Assembly (NCBI RefSeq): GCF_024586455.1
Contig: NC_065921.1
Span: 28,889,135 to 28,953,134 of the forward strand
DNA from: Bactrocera neohumeralis
Taxonomy: Eukaryota; Arthropoda; Insecta; Diptera; Tephritidae
DNA length: 64,000 nucleotides
Direction: 5' to 3'
Part shown: in pieces, positions 11,860 to 25,200 of the stretch
How the letters are laid out: each line of letters starts with the position of its first letter
How positions within the stretch are numbered: position 1 is the stretch's first letter
Program-made: the position numbers and the translations under genes
The notes under the pieces: generated by a model
Seen by the model: the letters and a program-made list of their open reading frames with translations, nothing else
The model's database searches: none
What the model was told of the DNA's origin: nothing

Positions 11860-12650
11860 AAAAAAAAGTGAAGAATATGGTATTTGAAAATCGTCAGACA
11901 GATCGGCATCTCTCGCGTCTCCGTTCGAATGATATTTTGGGTATGAAACGCGTTCTTACTCGATTCGTTCCGATAAAGCTGAACTTTTTTCAAAAAGAGT
12001 ACCGTAAACATGTCTCTTTGGACATGCTTGATCGTGCGAATTCCGATACCACATTCATGGAGAACATTATAACTGCCGATGAGACATGGGCTTATGAGTT
12101 TGAATAGAAAAAAGTCAACAATCATCGGTATGGAGGAAAAAACGAGCCGAAATTAAAAAGACCACGCCAAAGCCGTTCAAAATTCAGGGTATTGCTCGTT
12201 GGTTTTTTCGATATTCGTGCTTTGAAGGCATAATGAATTTGTTCCGGAGGGACAGGCGGTCAATAAGGAGTCCGATTTGGCCGTATTGTGGCGTTTGCGT
12301 GAGAACATCCGTCGAAATTGGCCGTAATGGTGGAAGAACAATTCATGGATTTTATAATGTAACATGGCGTCGAGCCACCATTGTGACCGAATTTAAAGTC
12401 AAAAACGAAACGCAATGAATACCATCGATCAACCATCGTATTCACCAGATTTGGCTTCGTGTGATTTTTTTGTTCCCCAAACTGAAATTGCCGTTCCGTG
12501 CAACCCAGTTTTAATCGATCGAAGAGATAAAACAAGTTTCTCTGAAGGAGCTGAAGGTCATCCCAAAAAGTTCTTATAAAAAGTGATTCGAAGACTCGTA
12601 GAATCGTAGGACTGAAAAATATTGATGAATAATGAAATATTGCGTTTGAT
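11860..12650 (+). mobile_element. mariner transposase remnant
   Basis: The plus strand reads ILGMKRVLTRFVPIKLNFFQ (11935-11994) and then IITADETWAYEFE (about 12067-12105), with the first catalytic Asp region. Later come PKLKRPRQSRSKFRVLL (12150-12199), a decayed second block and YSPDLASCDFF (about 12437-12470), the third catalytic region. An in-frame stop follows YEFE and several frameshifts follow. Inactive. Confidence 0.75.
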
Positions 12651-12849
12651 TCCACAGAGAAAACTGCTGATCTATAAGATTACTCTATTTCTTACCTAGT
12701 ATTAGATGTGAGATCTCACGAATGAGTGCCCAATGATGGGCTTTACAATGTTACTGCAGCTCCCTCTTTTATAGAAGTAGAAGTCGTTAATGCTTAAGCC
12801 ATAGTCTTGACTGTCTTTCTCAGCTGGAAACGGATTTTTGAAAATCCAA

Positions 12850-13395
12850 TAGATCAGATATGCAATTTTTATACCCCTATATTAAGTTTCCCACGAAGCT
12901 TGAAACAACTGCGGAGACCCAGCATGAGGAACTGAGTCGTTTTTGTCCCGTACGTCTGTCGGTCTGTCTGTATATATGCGAACTAATCCTTCAGTTTTTG
13001 AGATATCGATTTAAAATTTCGCTCACGTCCTTTTCTTCAGAAGAAACTGCTTTTTTGTCGGAACCACCGATATCCGACTGCTATAGCATATAGTTGCGAT
13101 ACAAACTAAACAATCGGAATCAAGTGCTTGTGTAGAAACTTTTATATTTGACAAGATGCATTCACAAAATTTGGCATGGGTTATTGTCAAAGGCAATATT
13201 GGAATCTCCGAAGAAGTTGTTCTGATCGGATCCATATAGCTGTCATACAAACTGAGCGATCAAAATCAAGTTATTGTAAGGCGGTTTTATTTGTGAAGGG
13301 TGTTATAACTTCGCTGCAACCGAGATTGATGTTTTTTTTGTATTTTTTAATAATTTTGGTAACACTGAAATCAAAGATAAACGTTTTTTAAGACC
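12850..13395 (+). repeat. Dispersed A+T-rich repeat (family with CTATAGCATATAG motif)
   Basis: One copy of a non-coding dispersed family recognised by recurring blocks: GTCTGTCTGTATATATGCG, TTTTTGAGATATCGAT, CTATAGCATATAG followed by GCGATACAAACTAA, and the end block TATAACTTCG.TGCAACCGA. Related copies are at 26.8, 28.8/30.1, 35.5, 39.7, 42.0 and 47.0 kb. It encodes nothing and its class is not determined. Confidence 0.7.
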
Positions 13396-13429
13396 AGAAG
13401 TGAAATTACTAGCTTTATAGACTACTTGT

Positions 13430-14215
13430 GTAATACCATTTGATCAAATTTGACCCGGACTGACAAAAAACTACATTTTCACGTATTTTAATTCAAATCC
13501 TTACAATTGCCCTCAAAACTGGCTCCTGAGCATGTCTTATACCATTTGATCAAATTTGACCCGGACTGACATTTTCACATATTTTAATACAAAACTTAAT
13601 CTAATGCTAATCCAATTTTTCATATTATTCTTATAAGAAGCCGCAGCTGGTTTGACTTTAAGTGTTTTCAGCGCATTTTATTATTTAAAATTTTCATCCC
13701 ATTTTCGGATCTCTACTCGACATTATTTTGAAAACGATTCATACCCACAACATTAACCAAAAGGTGTTCAGTCGATCCACAAGAGATGTTGAGATCTTCT
13801 GCTATCACTCTTCATGCAGGGTTTCCTTAACTTTTGCGATGTCATGGATGGACGACTAGAAAGAGGAAAATTTTCGATGACGACTCACTGAATATTTTGT
13901 GTGAATTAGACTCCCCAAAACACTTTTACAAAACTTTTAGTGTTTCCGTATCCGTAGCCGTGATTCCATATGAAACACAATACTTCAAGCAAATGCGTTG
14001 TTAAATTTTTTTCTGTGGTAAAAATCGTTGAATTATTCCCGTCGTAAGCCCAGTTCTTTGCTTACAATAGACACTAATGGACATACGGAGATCAAACTTC
14101 AGGCGAACATGAAAATGATAATATCTAATGGTTGTACTTATCTAGGAAATTTTCATTATCGATACGGCTTGCGCGCGCAGGTTAAATGAACCAGTCCGAC
14201 TCAAATTTGATCTGG
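13430..14215 (-). mobile_element. Degenerate mariner with long terminal inverted segments
   Basis: ACCATTTGATCAAATTTGAC occurs at about 13436 and again about 105 bp further at 13541. An inverted relative containing CAAATTTGATCTGGTTA lies near 14202. Between them the minus strand reads VIAEDLNISCGSTEHLLVNV followed by GMNRF, a mariner helix-turn-helix segment. The rest of the transposase is deleted. The duplicated left end is unusual for the family. Confidence 0.5.
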
Positions 14216-14219
14216 TTAA

Positions 14220-16290
14220 GAGAGGACCAAAAAATGTTAAAAGTTCTTTTGAAGTTGGTTTAACAGCCCAAGCTGGACATTTTATTATTATTTATATATT
14301 TTACGGGTTAGCACGAAGTTCCATCAGTTGATTTTCACTTTCATGTCTTTTCGTGGAATATGAAATACTATCTATCATACTATCTTCTAGTAGTTCTTCG
14401 GGTAAAGGCTAAAACGAAGCACGTTGGATGCTCCCAAGGATATATGAAGGTCAAATTCGATAAATTTATAGAAAAATAATAATATCCGATTGTGTTTGGC
14501 GCACTGAAGCCGAGCTCTTATGTTACTAACAAAATTACCCGCAGTCACAATATATTTGCAACATGTTGCACAAAGCTACAGAATAAACTGTTCTAACAAA
14601 TTTGTGCACTGAAATACATTTTTTCGCACACTGTGCAACATTTAAAGCCACAAATAGTAAAAAATCCGAAAAACATAAAGAAAATCATTAAATGAAACAA
14701 ATTGACAAAGTGTTGCATTAAGCTGCTGCTGGCAAAGAGCAACTGGATTGCCGCATAAACAGGCAAATATGCAGCAACAACAACACAGCAAAGCAATTTA
14801 TGCAATTCTATACAATTTGCTTTGTATGTGTGTGTACGAATATGTTTAAATGTAGTGCAAATGTGCGCGCTTTCGGAGGCGTGTCACAACATAAAACGCG
14901 CAGTGCGTGACACGCAGCGAACAACAACAACACTGCAGCTACAAATAGCAGTAGCAATAGCTGTCGGGGGTTGTTTGACGATTGACGCCAAATTTGTCGG
15001 CAGACCAACACAAACGACATGGCAAAAATGCTGTTCACTTTGCAGTCAGCGACAACAACAAAAAAAAAAAAAACAATTACAAAATTGTATGCTTAAATGA
15101 AAAGCGGTTTGAAAGCCAGAAAAAAAATCTCGCCTAACAATGGCAATTTGACGCATTTAAACGACACTTTACTTATAATTTTCGAAACAACAACAAAGCG
15201 CAGCGATAGCGGCAGCGCAGTCGGCAGAGCAGCCAACGCATAGTCCTTTAATCACATGGTATGCAGTACAATAGAATGTTTCAAAGCAAATGTGTGTGTG
15301 TGACATCATATGGAAGTATGTGTATGTGTGTAGATTTGTGTATGTTTGTGTGCGTGTGTGCCCAACTCGCTCAAAACACAATTCATTACGCAGCTAATAA
15401 GTCAACCTCAATCGCTTATAAGCCACCGTTAGCTGCTGTAGTTGTTCCTTACAAATCACTCTAAGTGCATGTATGTACATATGTGTGTGTGCGTGTACAG
15501 GAAATCGCCCCCTTTTCGTCGTCAATGCTGCAGCGCACCCTATTAATCGGCTGGCAACTGGCTGCGCCGCCGCCTGGCAGTTAGTGCCGTTTTGGGGCGT
15601 GACACGTGAGACACCTGGAGTGATTGTTTGCCGCTGCTCACGCTGATGCTGTAAATGAGCGCCTAAATCATATGCCACATACGACATAACTGTGTGTGTG
15701 TGTATATATGTATGTATATAAACACAAAATATCACACAAATTGCCTTCGATTAAGTCAAACTTTGCTGCGTGCCAGCGTTATCCTCATATGCGCACACAT
15801 CCATACTTGCCAAGCACTTCGGCTGCCTCTCGTCCATTAGCAGCGTTGCGTTTTTGTTGTTTCTCGGCTCTTCAGGCTCTTGAAATCGTGAATTGTTACA
15901 ATTTGGTGCGTTAAATTGCATTATTCGTCATGGACTTGCGATGTGTGAAATTGACAGTTGACTTTTCTGCTCTCACTTTCCACCTTTCCTTTCGACGTTC
16001 AGTTATTCACACGCACCAACTGCCGGATTCGGTTTTAGGTTATGTTGTTCTAACACTTGAAATCACCGATTATCAGCCAGTTGGGCTGAATTGTTATGCG
16101 TGATAAATTTGATAAAGTGGCTTATTAATTGATGTTAGCGTTTGGGTCAATTATAGAAATGACTTAGAAAATGTCACCTTTAGAGCATCATTTTCATAAA
16201 AAAGCTGCCAATACGGAGCTTCTTCATCGTCACTTAGCGACACCGTCGGTTATATCAATAATGTATGGAATAAAACATTGTTTAATCCTC
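14220..16290. other. Non-coding, single-copy-looking region with (TG)n/(CA)n microsatellites
   Basis: Contains TG-rich stretches at 15285-15365 and 15480-15500 and (TG)n at 15691-15701, an A-run at 15058-15073 and CAACAACAAC stretches. No transposon signature, conserved ORF or RNA gene was recognised. Candidate regulatory DNA 3' of unpg, by inference only. Confidence 0.35.
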
Positions 16291-16294
16291 GTCT

Positions 16295-16900
16295 TTTTTA
16301 CTATTGTAGACACCGTTTACGGGGTTATAGCCGAGTTAACAACAACGCGCCAGTCGCTTCTTCTTGTCGCTATTTGGCATCAATTCGAGATACCAATTGC
16401 AGCCAGGTTCTTCTCCACCTGATCTCTCCAACGGAGTGGAGGTCTTCCTCTTCCTCTGCTTCGCTCAGCGGGTACTGCGTCGAACACTTTCAGAGTTGAA
16501 GTGTTTCCATCCGCGCCGTCTCTTAATTCGCTGCAACTTGTATGTCAATGTCGTCGTATATCTCGTTCAGCTCGTCCATCGACTCATCAGCTATTGTCAT
16601 AGTACATGCCATTGCACCATATAGCAGAACGGGGACGATGAGTGACTTGTAGAGTTTGGTCTTTGTTCGTCGAGAGAGGACTTTACTTGTCAAATACTAA
16701 CTCAGTCCGAAGTAGCACCTGTTGGCAAGAGTTATTCTGCGTTGGATTTCGATGCTGACGTTGTTGTTGGTATTAATACTGGTTCCATGATAGACGAAAT
16801 TATCTATGACTTCGAAATTATGACTATTAACAGTGACGTGGGAGCCAAGTCGCGAGTGCGACGACTGTTTGTTTGATGAAAAGAGATATTTCGTCTTGCC
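16295..16900 (-). mobile_element. RTE-like LINE, 3' coding and tail fragment
   Basis: The minus strand carries the C-terminal reverse-transcriptase region: LGSHVTVNSHNFEVIDNF near 16860-16805 and RRITLANRC near 16740, followed by KSLIVPVLLYGAMA near 16660-16615. The family 3' block near 16330-16400 follows. 5'-truncated and frame-broken. Confidence 0.75.
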
Positions 16901-16904
16901 CTAA

Positions 16905-17470
16905 TTCACTATAATATTGTATATCGAGGTCCTTAAACCCTATCTAACGAGCACCTACAGCCGTGGCCTCATTTTCGTTCTAGATACAGCTCATGGAATT
17001 GAACCTTGCTTCCGGAGAATATCAAAAAGTTTTTATATAAGGTCTAGTACAATGATAACCAAATTTACGCCATTTTGTTTGATTACTTGTTACCATTTTG
17101 AAGGTAATTTCATAATGCGTTTTCTGATAGGAGCCCTTGTCCCTGGAACAGTCGATATTCACAAGCTTCTCTCCAGGCAAATTCTTTATTAGCAAAATTA
17201 TTCATCAAAAGACAGGAACATGTAGTTATCACTTGGTGCCAAGTTCGGTCTATAAGGGGGGTATATACGCACATCCTAACCCAACTCTCGAAGCTTCTGC
17301 CGAGTCTCTATAGATGTGTGTGGTCTAGCGTTATCTTGATGGAACATAATTCCTCTCTTATTAGCTAAAGGTAGTCACTTCTGGAAGAATATTTACTTCG
17401 AATAACGGTTCAATAGAATGTTACTATCCAAATTTAGAGTTTAGCTGTAGAGGAGCAGTTCGTAGTAAAT
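16905..17470 (-). mobile_element. mariner fragment (Mos1/mauritiana-like type), degenerate
   Basis: The minus strand reads RGIMFHQDN near 17356-17330 and then a decayed TRQKLRELG and NLAPSD-like region near 17310-17230, the second and third catalytic blocks. The C-terminal IMKLPSKW equivalent lies near 17115-17090. Several stops. A partner fragment of the same family lies at 50.1 kb. Confidence 0.65.
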
Positions 17471-17479
17471 AGCAAACTC

Positions 17480-18595
17480 TTCTGGACCTTCAATATTAGC
17501 TTAGCCACCGATTCCGCCGACTCACCGCGTTTCGCTCAATGTCCCAGCGTCTCTCATACCCGCTTTTCTGCACTTTCTACATGTATCGTCGTTACTTAAA
17601 CCCATCCAGCTCGCATGTAATGCCAGAAGGGGTTGTGATCTATGGCTTGGAAAAAAAACGTCCAAACCATTCTGCAGTGCTTTCGAGACCTGCTGAGTAA
17701 AAAGCATGAGAGTTTTCTTTCGGTATATCTTGGGGATCCTAGATGTCCTTAAGGCATTCCATCTCGCTCTGATCCGTCTGACAGTCCTTTCAGAAACTTC
17801 ATTCTATATTGTTTTTAGAGACTTTCGTATTTTCCATACTTCTTCGGTAGCCAGTTGGATGGCGCTTAAGGCAATCTCATCAGCTATTTCATTTCCCGGA
17901 ATATCTAAAAAACCTGGAACCCAGTATTTATGCAGTCGTTTTTCGACAACCTCTATACCTACTACCCTCCTGGGGCATTCTTTGACGTAATGCGATGTGA
18001 GATTATTAATTTCCGCCCGCTGTAACCACAAAGTTGTTTCCGCCTGCCTGAAAGCCGCCTGAGATCGAGGAATATAATCCGGTATCCATCCATTAACCAT
18101 TTTTGATCCGTCTGTATAGATGTTGTAAGTTCCGTTGACGATCCGCATGCTTCTGTGCCATCCGTTCTCTTTTAGTGTGACTTGAAACCTTCTCTACCAA
18201 ATAAAGTGCGAGGTTATGTGGTCTATTATATCCACTTATTGAGCTATGCCCGAAGGTCCTCGTGAAGAATTCACCTAACGCGGCCAATCTTACAACTGAT
18301 TTTGCTGCAGAGCTTTCCACTACAATGTCTATTGGTGTTCGGTTGAGTAACCTTTCTAGTGCAGCCATTGCAGTGCTTCTTAGCGCTTCCGTTATGTAGA
18401 GAAGAGCGAATCACGAGGGCGCAAGACTTTCATGGCAACATTTTGCCTAATTTTCTGTACACATTGTATTAATACCCTGAACAGGCTGTTTGGCAAATAG
18501 CTTTTGAAAGGGTGGAGAACTTGACCTAGAGCGGTAAATTGTCTCGGGCCTGCCCTGAGATTACAACACCAATAGGATTCACTAGTATTCTAAAA
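17480..18595 (-). mobile_element. LINE fragment: reverse-transcriptase C-terminus plus RNase H
   Basis: On the minus strand, ALERLLNRTPIDIVVESSA (about 18365-18305) is the post-reverse-transcriptase region. It is followed by the RNase H core NIYTDGSKM (about 18125-18095, first catalytic Asp) and WVPGFLDIPGNEIADEIAL (about 17930-17870, last catalytic region). The usual HLDI has become FLDI. The frame shifts near 18120 and near 17700. Different family from the LINE at 7.0 kb. Confidence 0.8.
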
Positions 18596-18599
18596 ATAA

Positions 18600-19234
18600 G
18601 CTGGAGGCATCCACCACACGAATTTACTTGCAGATGTTAGTAGAAGAAAGAACTGTGAGGATGTTTGATTTTTGTAGATATTTGAACGATTTTAAAGTAA
18701 GGGTAAGCAGGATCACCCTGAAGAATTTACATAAACTTAAAATATATACTGTATTTCCAGGAATTGTTCGATATAAAATAAATCTTATCCAGACCACTGT
18801 CTAGATTTACTTGGGTTTACGGATTAATTGGTCGTGCCACTGAAAACTTCAACACCGAACTAACGATTCCTTACTGGTGGTTTATCTAAGAAGTTTATTC
18901 TAATTATATAATATTTTCAATACTATACAAAAGAAGCCATGTAAAAATTCTAACCCTTAGTTCATAGCCAACGTCGCCCTCCTTTTTGACAAGTATACAA
19001 ACCGAAATGAATAAAAAAAATATTTTAAATTTTTTAAACTTATCTTATTATTTAAATTTTCATTTACATTCACTTACTTTTCAAAAGAAATTAAAATTTC
19101 AAGTAAAACTGACTTTAATTGAAAAATAAAAAACAAATAAATTAATATTAAATTAGTCACTTAATTCGATTATAATCTCAAAACAAACATGAAACTTAAG
19201 TCTTAAATGACGAGCGAATAAATACGGCGACCAA
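18600..19234 (-). other. unpg: Downstream flank / probable 3' UTR of unpg
   Basis: Very A+T-rich sequence immediately after the unpg stop codon. A possible poly(A) signal (AATAAA on the minus strand) lies at 18899-18894, about 335 nt after the stop. There is no independent support for the exact transcript end. Confidence 0.35.
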
Positions 19235-22200
19235 TCAATAAATACTCCTCGCCAAGGCCAAAGTGCCCGTCACCGTGTTCGTCGCCGCCGCCATATTCGC
19301 TGCCGCCATTAATGCTGCCGGCGTCGCCGCCGCGCTGAGCACACCGGCAGCGCTGCCATTGCTCAGGCCCGCGACCACGCCATTGGCGGCATTGAATTTC
19401 TCGAAGCCGCTCAGTTCGGTGGGCATTTTCTTGCGCAGATCAGGTTTTGGACCACTCAGGCACATTTTCTCCAGTTGTTGGTGTTGCGAACGCACCGCAA
19501 AGCGATTCACATGCACCGGTATGGGCACGACTATTTTGGTGCCGCCGCCAGCACCGCGACCGAGGCCATGCGATGTGAGACCGGCTTTGACGCGCTTCCA
19601 TTTGGCGCGACGATTTTGAAACCAGATTTTCACCTGCCAATGTGGGGGGAGAGAGGAAGAGAGGGGATAAATAGTTTATTATAAAAGCTTTAACTAAAGA
19701 TGGATGTTATATATTTTATTTAATAATATATGAAGGAGTTGAAAATATAAAGAAATATAATATATAACCTAACCTATATTTATAATTTTTTTTATTGCTA
19801 TTTTAAATTTACTGTTTTTCGATTATATTTCTAATATCACATTTTTTTTTAACAAAAAAGTTCTCACCTGCACTTCACTGAGTTTAAGGGTCGTCGCTAT
19901 TTGGCTCCGCTCCGTTAAACTGAGATATTTCTTCGCATGAAACTCTCTCTCCAGTTCCAATAGTTGCTCGGAGGTGAAAGCTGTACGTCTACGCCGCGAT
20001 TTCGAGCTACTTCCTCCGCAATTACTGGAGGAATCCTTATTTGAGTCATTTGGTCCGCTCGTCGCTTCATCATCAGAACAGTCTTCACTATCAGAGTGTG
20101 TATAGCCTGAAATTAAAAAAAAATCGTATAATTCGAAATCCCTGTCAGTAAAAGGGAGATTTAAATAAAATTCTGTGGAAATTAGCAACTGAAAGATTAA
20201 TTACAATTAGGGAAACTGAAAACTTAAGTTTCGTCCGAGACTATAAAAATAATGATCGGAATCCCCCATTTTTCCCCTATTAATTATCTATAGAAGGTGA
20301 CACGTTTCAGTGGACGTGTCCACGGATTTTAAAATAATGGAAATTCGACAACATTGATCGGCAATCCAACAAGGTCAAAAATAAGGTTACGCAGCTTCAA
20401 CCAAGTATCAGTTTTTAGGATATGTCCACGATCTCGTATTGGCAGAGAAATGCTGAAACAGCTGAAATCTCAGAATTTGCTTCTGGAGATCTTACTCTTC
20501 CTCTGCAAAGCTTGAGTATTTTTATCCTTTCGAACGACATGACCTAGCCAGCATAGCCGCTGCCTCTTAATTCGCTGAACTATGTCAGTGGCGTCATAGA
20601 ACTCTTACAGCTCATCGTTCCATCGAATGCGATATTCGCCGTTGTCAATGCGCAAAGGACCATAAATCTTCCGCAAAACCTTTCTCCCGAAAATCCGTAA
20701 CGCCGACTCATCAGATGTTGTCATCGCCCATGCCTCTGCACCACATAGAAGGACGAGAATAATGAGTGAGCGAGAGAGAGGACTACTTCTCAATTGCCTC
20801 CTCAGGCCGAAGTAGCACCTGTTGGCAAGAGTTATTCTGCGTCGGATTTCGAGGTTTACGTTGGTGTTGGTGTTAATGCTGGTTCCATGATAGATGAAAT
20901 TATCTACGACTTCAAAGTTATGACTATCAACACTGACGTGGGAGCCAAGTCGCGAGTGCCATGACTGTTTGGTTGAAGACAGGAGATATTTCATCTTGCC
21001 CTCGTTCAATACCAAACCCATTTGCTTCGCTTCCTTATCCAGTATGGAGAAAAGCAGAACTAACGGCGCGGACGTTGAGCCAATGATATCAATATCATCG
21101 GCGTACGCCAGCAGGGTTTAATTTACTGTATGAAATATTGGATATGAGAAACTTGACCGCGCTTACTACGAACACCACGACAACTCTGTAGGTTAAGCGA
21201 TTTAAGCGCTTCCGGATCTGCGTATCTGCATCGCTTCGTGATTAAAGGACTTCACTTGACGGACCTGCTCCGTTGATAAAGAAGATTGTCCTGACCAGAA
21301 AGCTGATGACCAACATTTTCTGGTATACCCAAACCAACTAATTGGAGAAAGGCAAAACGTCACAGGGCTCTACCGTTCCGAATTATGACGTCGAATTGCA
21401 AAATTCATTGCATTGGGTGAAGAAGTATTCCTCCACGATTGAATCATTTATCATTTCACGCCTCCGTCTACGACCAAATGGGTTAATGGTAATAAGGCTA
21501 GGTTAGGTTATCTTTACTGGCTGTAATGCCATACATAGACCTATAGGATGTAATCTCATATGCAGGTTTATTTTAATATGAGCTGAAGTTTACAACATGT
21601 GTTCGATCTTTTAGCGCAGTTTAATAGATATTTTATATCTAATTCGAATACTTCACCTAGAAGGCTGAATAGGAGCAGCACATCTGCAGTTTCTACATGT
21701 GTCTCATCTAACTATTACCTTTTACGGAACGCCCCTGTGGCCTGGAACACAGTATATATATGCAGCCACTATCCATATATACATATTGTGGTTCTTTATG
21801 TTGTTTCTCATGTAATTGCCTATTTCAGCAGCTTTGCTTGGCCTTCTGCCTGGAAGATACTGCAGTTTTCCAGCAGCTTAAAGGTTCGCCTGGAACTAGG
21901 TTAGGTAAAGTTGTCAATCCTAACAGGGATCTCACTTGGACAGTATGGACAGAACCACGGTCCGTTGGTGTACCTAAACCTCCTATATGTTAAAATAGAT
22001 CTTAAGACCCTCACAAATCGGCAAAGCGCTTTGAGCCTATCACAAATTTGTTGAGACAGCTAAAGTCAGTTTCAGCTATGTCTTCTGATTCGCCGAAGAT
22101 AAGAGATAAGGTTACTGAGAAGTTTCAGCCTCAGTTTTGCAAGGCTGAACGATGCAAAAGAAAGTACCTGAATGTTTCCTCCTCACCCTCCGCCATTAAA

Positions 22201-25200
22201 CTCTGACAACTAGCATCCGACAAGATTTTTAGCCTTACCACAGGGATATTTAATGGAGTCCAGTAAAATTGCGATGATGAACTTTGCTAAGGCTATGTTG
22301 TGCAGTAGATCTCTTGCATTCTATTCTAGTCTCGCAGTAGCAAAGGTGCTAGTCCTCGAGCAGCGCCTGCTAAGCGGAGGTACATTGATCCAGAGCATGA
22401 GATCCATTTTCAGACCGCCAGAGCATGATTTTTTGAATGGTTTAAATAAGTTGCACTATCGCTGGGTAAAATGTATCGGACCGCCCTCCCACATACATAT
22501 GTATGTATGTATATTCTAATAATAACAAGCCGTCTTCCAAACTTTCTTATTATCTTCCATTGAGTCTCTCAATTATCTCTGCACAGCACATATTGTCAAC
22601 CGCAAGCGTAAATATGCAAATTTTCAAAACGGAAATACTTCAAAACCCTCCACCCCACAACTTGCTATGAACTTAGAAATGCTCTTAAGTACCCACTCTA
22701 CAAGCTCGAAATAATTTCGAAAATATTTATATGAATTAAATTAAGCGCAGTTAAGTAATCTGTGCTGTCACAAAGAAATGAATGACTTTTACTACAGAGA
22801 ATTGCAATTGAAGCTTGTCGAGAGCGCACACGAAGACACTTACGCACATATATTTACATACATATGTACATATATATGGATATATGTATGTGTGCGCACA
22901 AACAGCCGGACGATTGCACCGCCCATAATATCCTGTTAAATAAAATTATGGACAAAGTCACACAAACACCCGCATAACATAACGGCAAAGGCAACATCTT
23001 GCTTGCGAGAGGTTAATGGGGTGTGTCAAAGCTTGTGGCAAGCGTTATGACAGCAATAAAGACAACATCAACGCGAATGCCAGCAGCTGTACTCATTTGT
23101 ATGCATGCGTATGTGTGTGTGACTGCTTTGTGGCGATCGCCGCATCAATTTCGGTTGAATTCGCTGCGACTGTTTGAAATATGACACCCACTTGCCGACA
23201 ACCAACAACACAACAACTACAGTCAGCCCCCACACCCTGCACCTCCCCAAAGGCAAACGCTCGGCGACAATCACTGGCACTTAAGCGTGAAATCCCAGCA
23301 AACAATGCGCAAAATATTTGCTTCTACGAAATTGTCAACAAATCGCTTGTTGTTGTTGTATTTTTTCAAGGCTTAAATGAGTTTAACAAATTGAACGTTA
23401 AGAATCACCGCAAATGAAGTCATAATCGGCTGACACGAGTGCGCAGTTATTGTTTTTGTTATTGTAGTGATTCTCTGCTCTCCAACTGAATCGTTCCAAA
23501 CACGAGTTTATCATATTTCTTAACACTTGTATGCTTGAGTGGCGACGGCGTATCTGCAGACAATTGCTCAGCACTTTGATTTATGAAGCGAGCGAGCTGT
23601 GGTTCGGGGACCACAAAGTCAAAGCAACAAAGTTCAAGAAAGCAAAATAACTGTGCAATATTTGAGCTCAACCGCTCAATAATTGTGTACACAATTTGTT
23701 AAGAGATTGGCATCTGTATATGCACATAAGTAAGTAGAAGTATATGTACATATATCTGTTTTGAGGTTATCTTTACCGAGAAAGCTTAAAAGCTTCAGTA
23801 AACTTACTATTTTTCTGATATTTAAACCCGAAATAATTTTAAAAACCTTAGAATAACTCAATTATTAACTTTACTTAATTAATTCAAAGTTTCGACAATT
23901 TACCAATTGTCTCAATAAAGATGCTCTTTAGATGATCTTTATATCCAGAATATTTTTATGGACCAGAGTAGATTATCGATTAATTGACTCAATTAATTCA
24001 AAATACAGACAATTTACTAATTGGCTTAATACAGATGCTCTTTATATCCAGAATACTTTTATGGACCAAAGTGGATTATCGATTAATTGACTCAATTTAT
24101 TCAAAATACAGACAATTTACTAATTGCCTCAATAAAGATACTCTTTATATCCAGAATATTTTTATGGACCAGAGTAGATTATCGATTAATTGACTCAATT
24201 AATTCAAAATACAGACAATTTACTAATTGCCTCAATAAAGATGCTCTTTATATCCGGAATATTTTTATGGACCAAAGTGGATTATCGATTAATTGACTCA
24301 ATTAATTCAAAATACGGACAATTTACTAATTGGCTCAATACAGATGCTGTGTGAAATTGTATTAGATGACAAAGAAAAGATTAAAACTTTAAATCATCTA
24401 ATTTTAGATGAGACACAGCGATGAGGCAGTACGCGCCACACAAAAATCTTCAGTAAAAAAAGTAGTATGCATAAGCGCTATGAAGTTCTGAGGCGTAATT
24501 TATGGAGTTCTGGCGGCTGATTGATTAGAAATTTTTTACTCAATAGTTAATGAGGTGAGCCAGAAACACGCGGTGGTTCACAGAGGAGAAAACAGAGTGA
24601 AGGAATTTTAGCTGCGGTGTTTTCACAATGGGACTGCTAAAGACATATGCAGGTGCGTCGTCAGAAAGCCACTTAATCTACTTACCTACATAGTGAGGTA
24701 CTACGGTGCCCAAAAAATAAGTATGTATTTATTTTGAAAATTCTTTATTTATTCTTCCAAATCAATTTCATCCCCTTCAAAGTAATCCCCTCCCGATGCA
24801 ATGCACTTATGTCAACGGATTTTCCAATCTTCGAAACACTGGTTGTAGTCACTTTCTGGGATGGCCTTCAGTTCCGTCTTCGCAGCGGCTTGAATCTCCT
24901 CTATCGTATAAAAACGGTGTCCCCGGAGCGGTCTTTTGAGCTTGGTGAACAGCCAGAAGTCGCACGGCGCCAGATCAGGTGAATACAGTGGTTGCGGAAC
25001 GATATGGGTTGAGTTTTTGGCGAAATGATCACGAATTACGAGGGCAGTATGGGATGGTGCATTATCGTGGTGTAAAAACCAAGAATTGTCTTTCCACAAT
25101 TCCGGCCTTTTTAGGCGGATAGCGTTACGCAAACGACGCATAACGTTCAAATAATATTCCATGTTGACTGTTTGACCGGTTGGAAGGAATTCATAATGCA

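Noticed and set aside
15285..15740. (TG)n/(CA)n stretches considered as regulatory Z-DNA elements or CRISPR-like repeats
   Set aside because: Simple microsatellites; no spaced repeat-spacer structure, and CRISPR arrays are not expected in insect nuclear DNA.
23984..24296. Two overlapping 69-codon open frames repeating RLSIN-type peptide
   Set aside because: Unit length 103 bp is not a multiple of three; frames come from the minisatellite.
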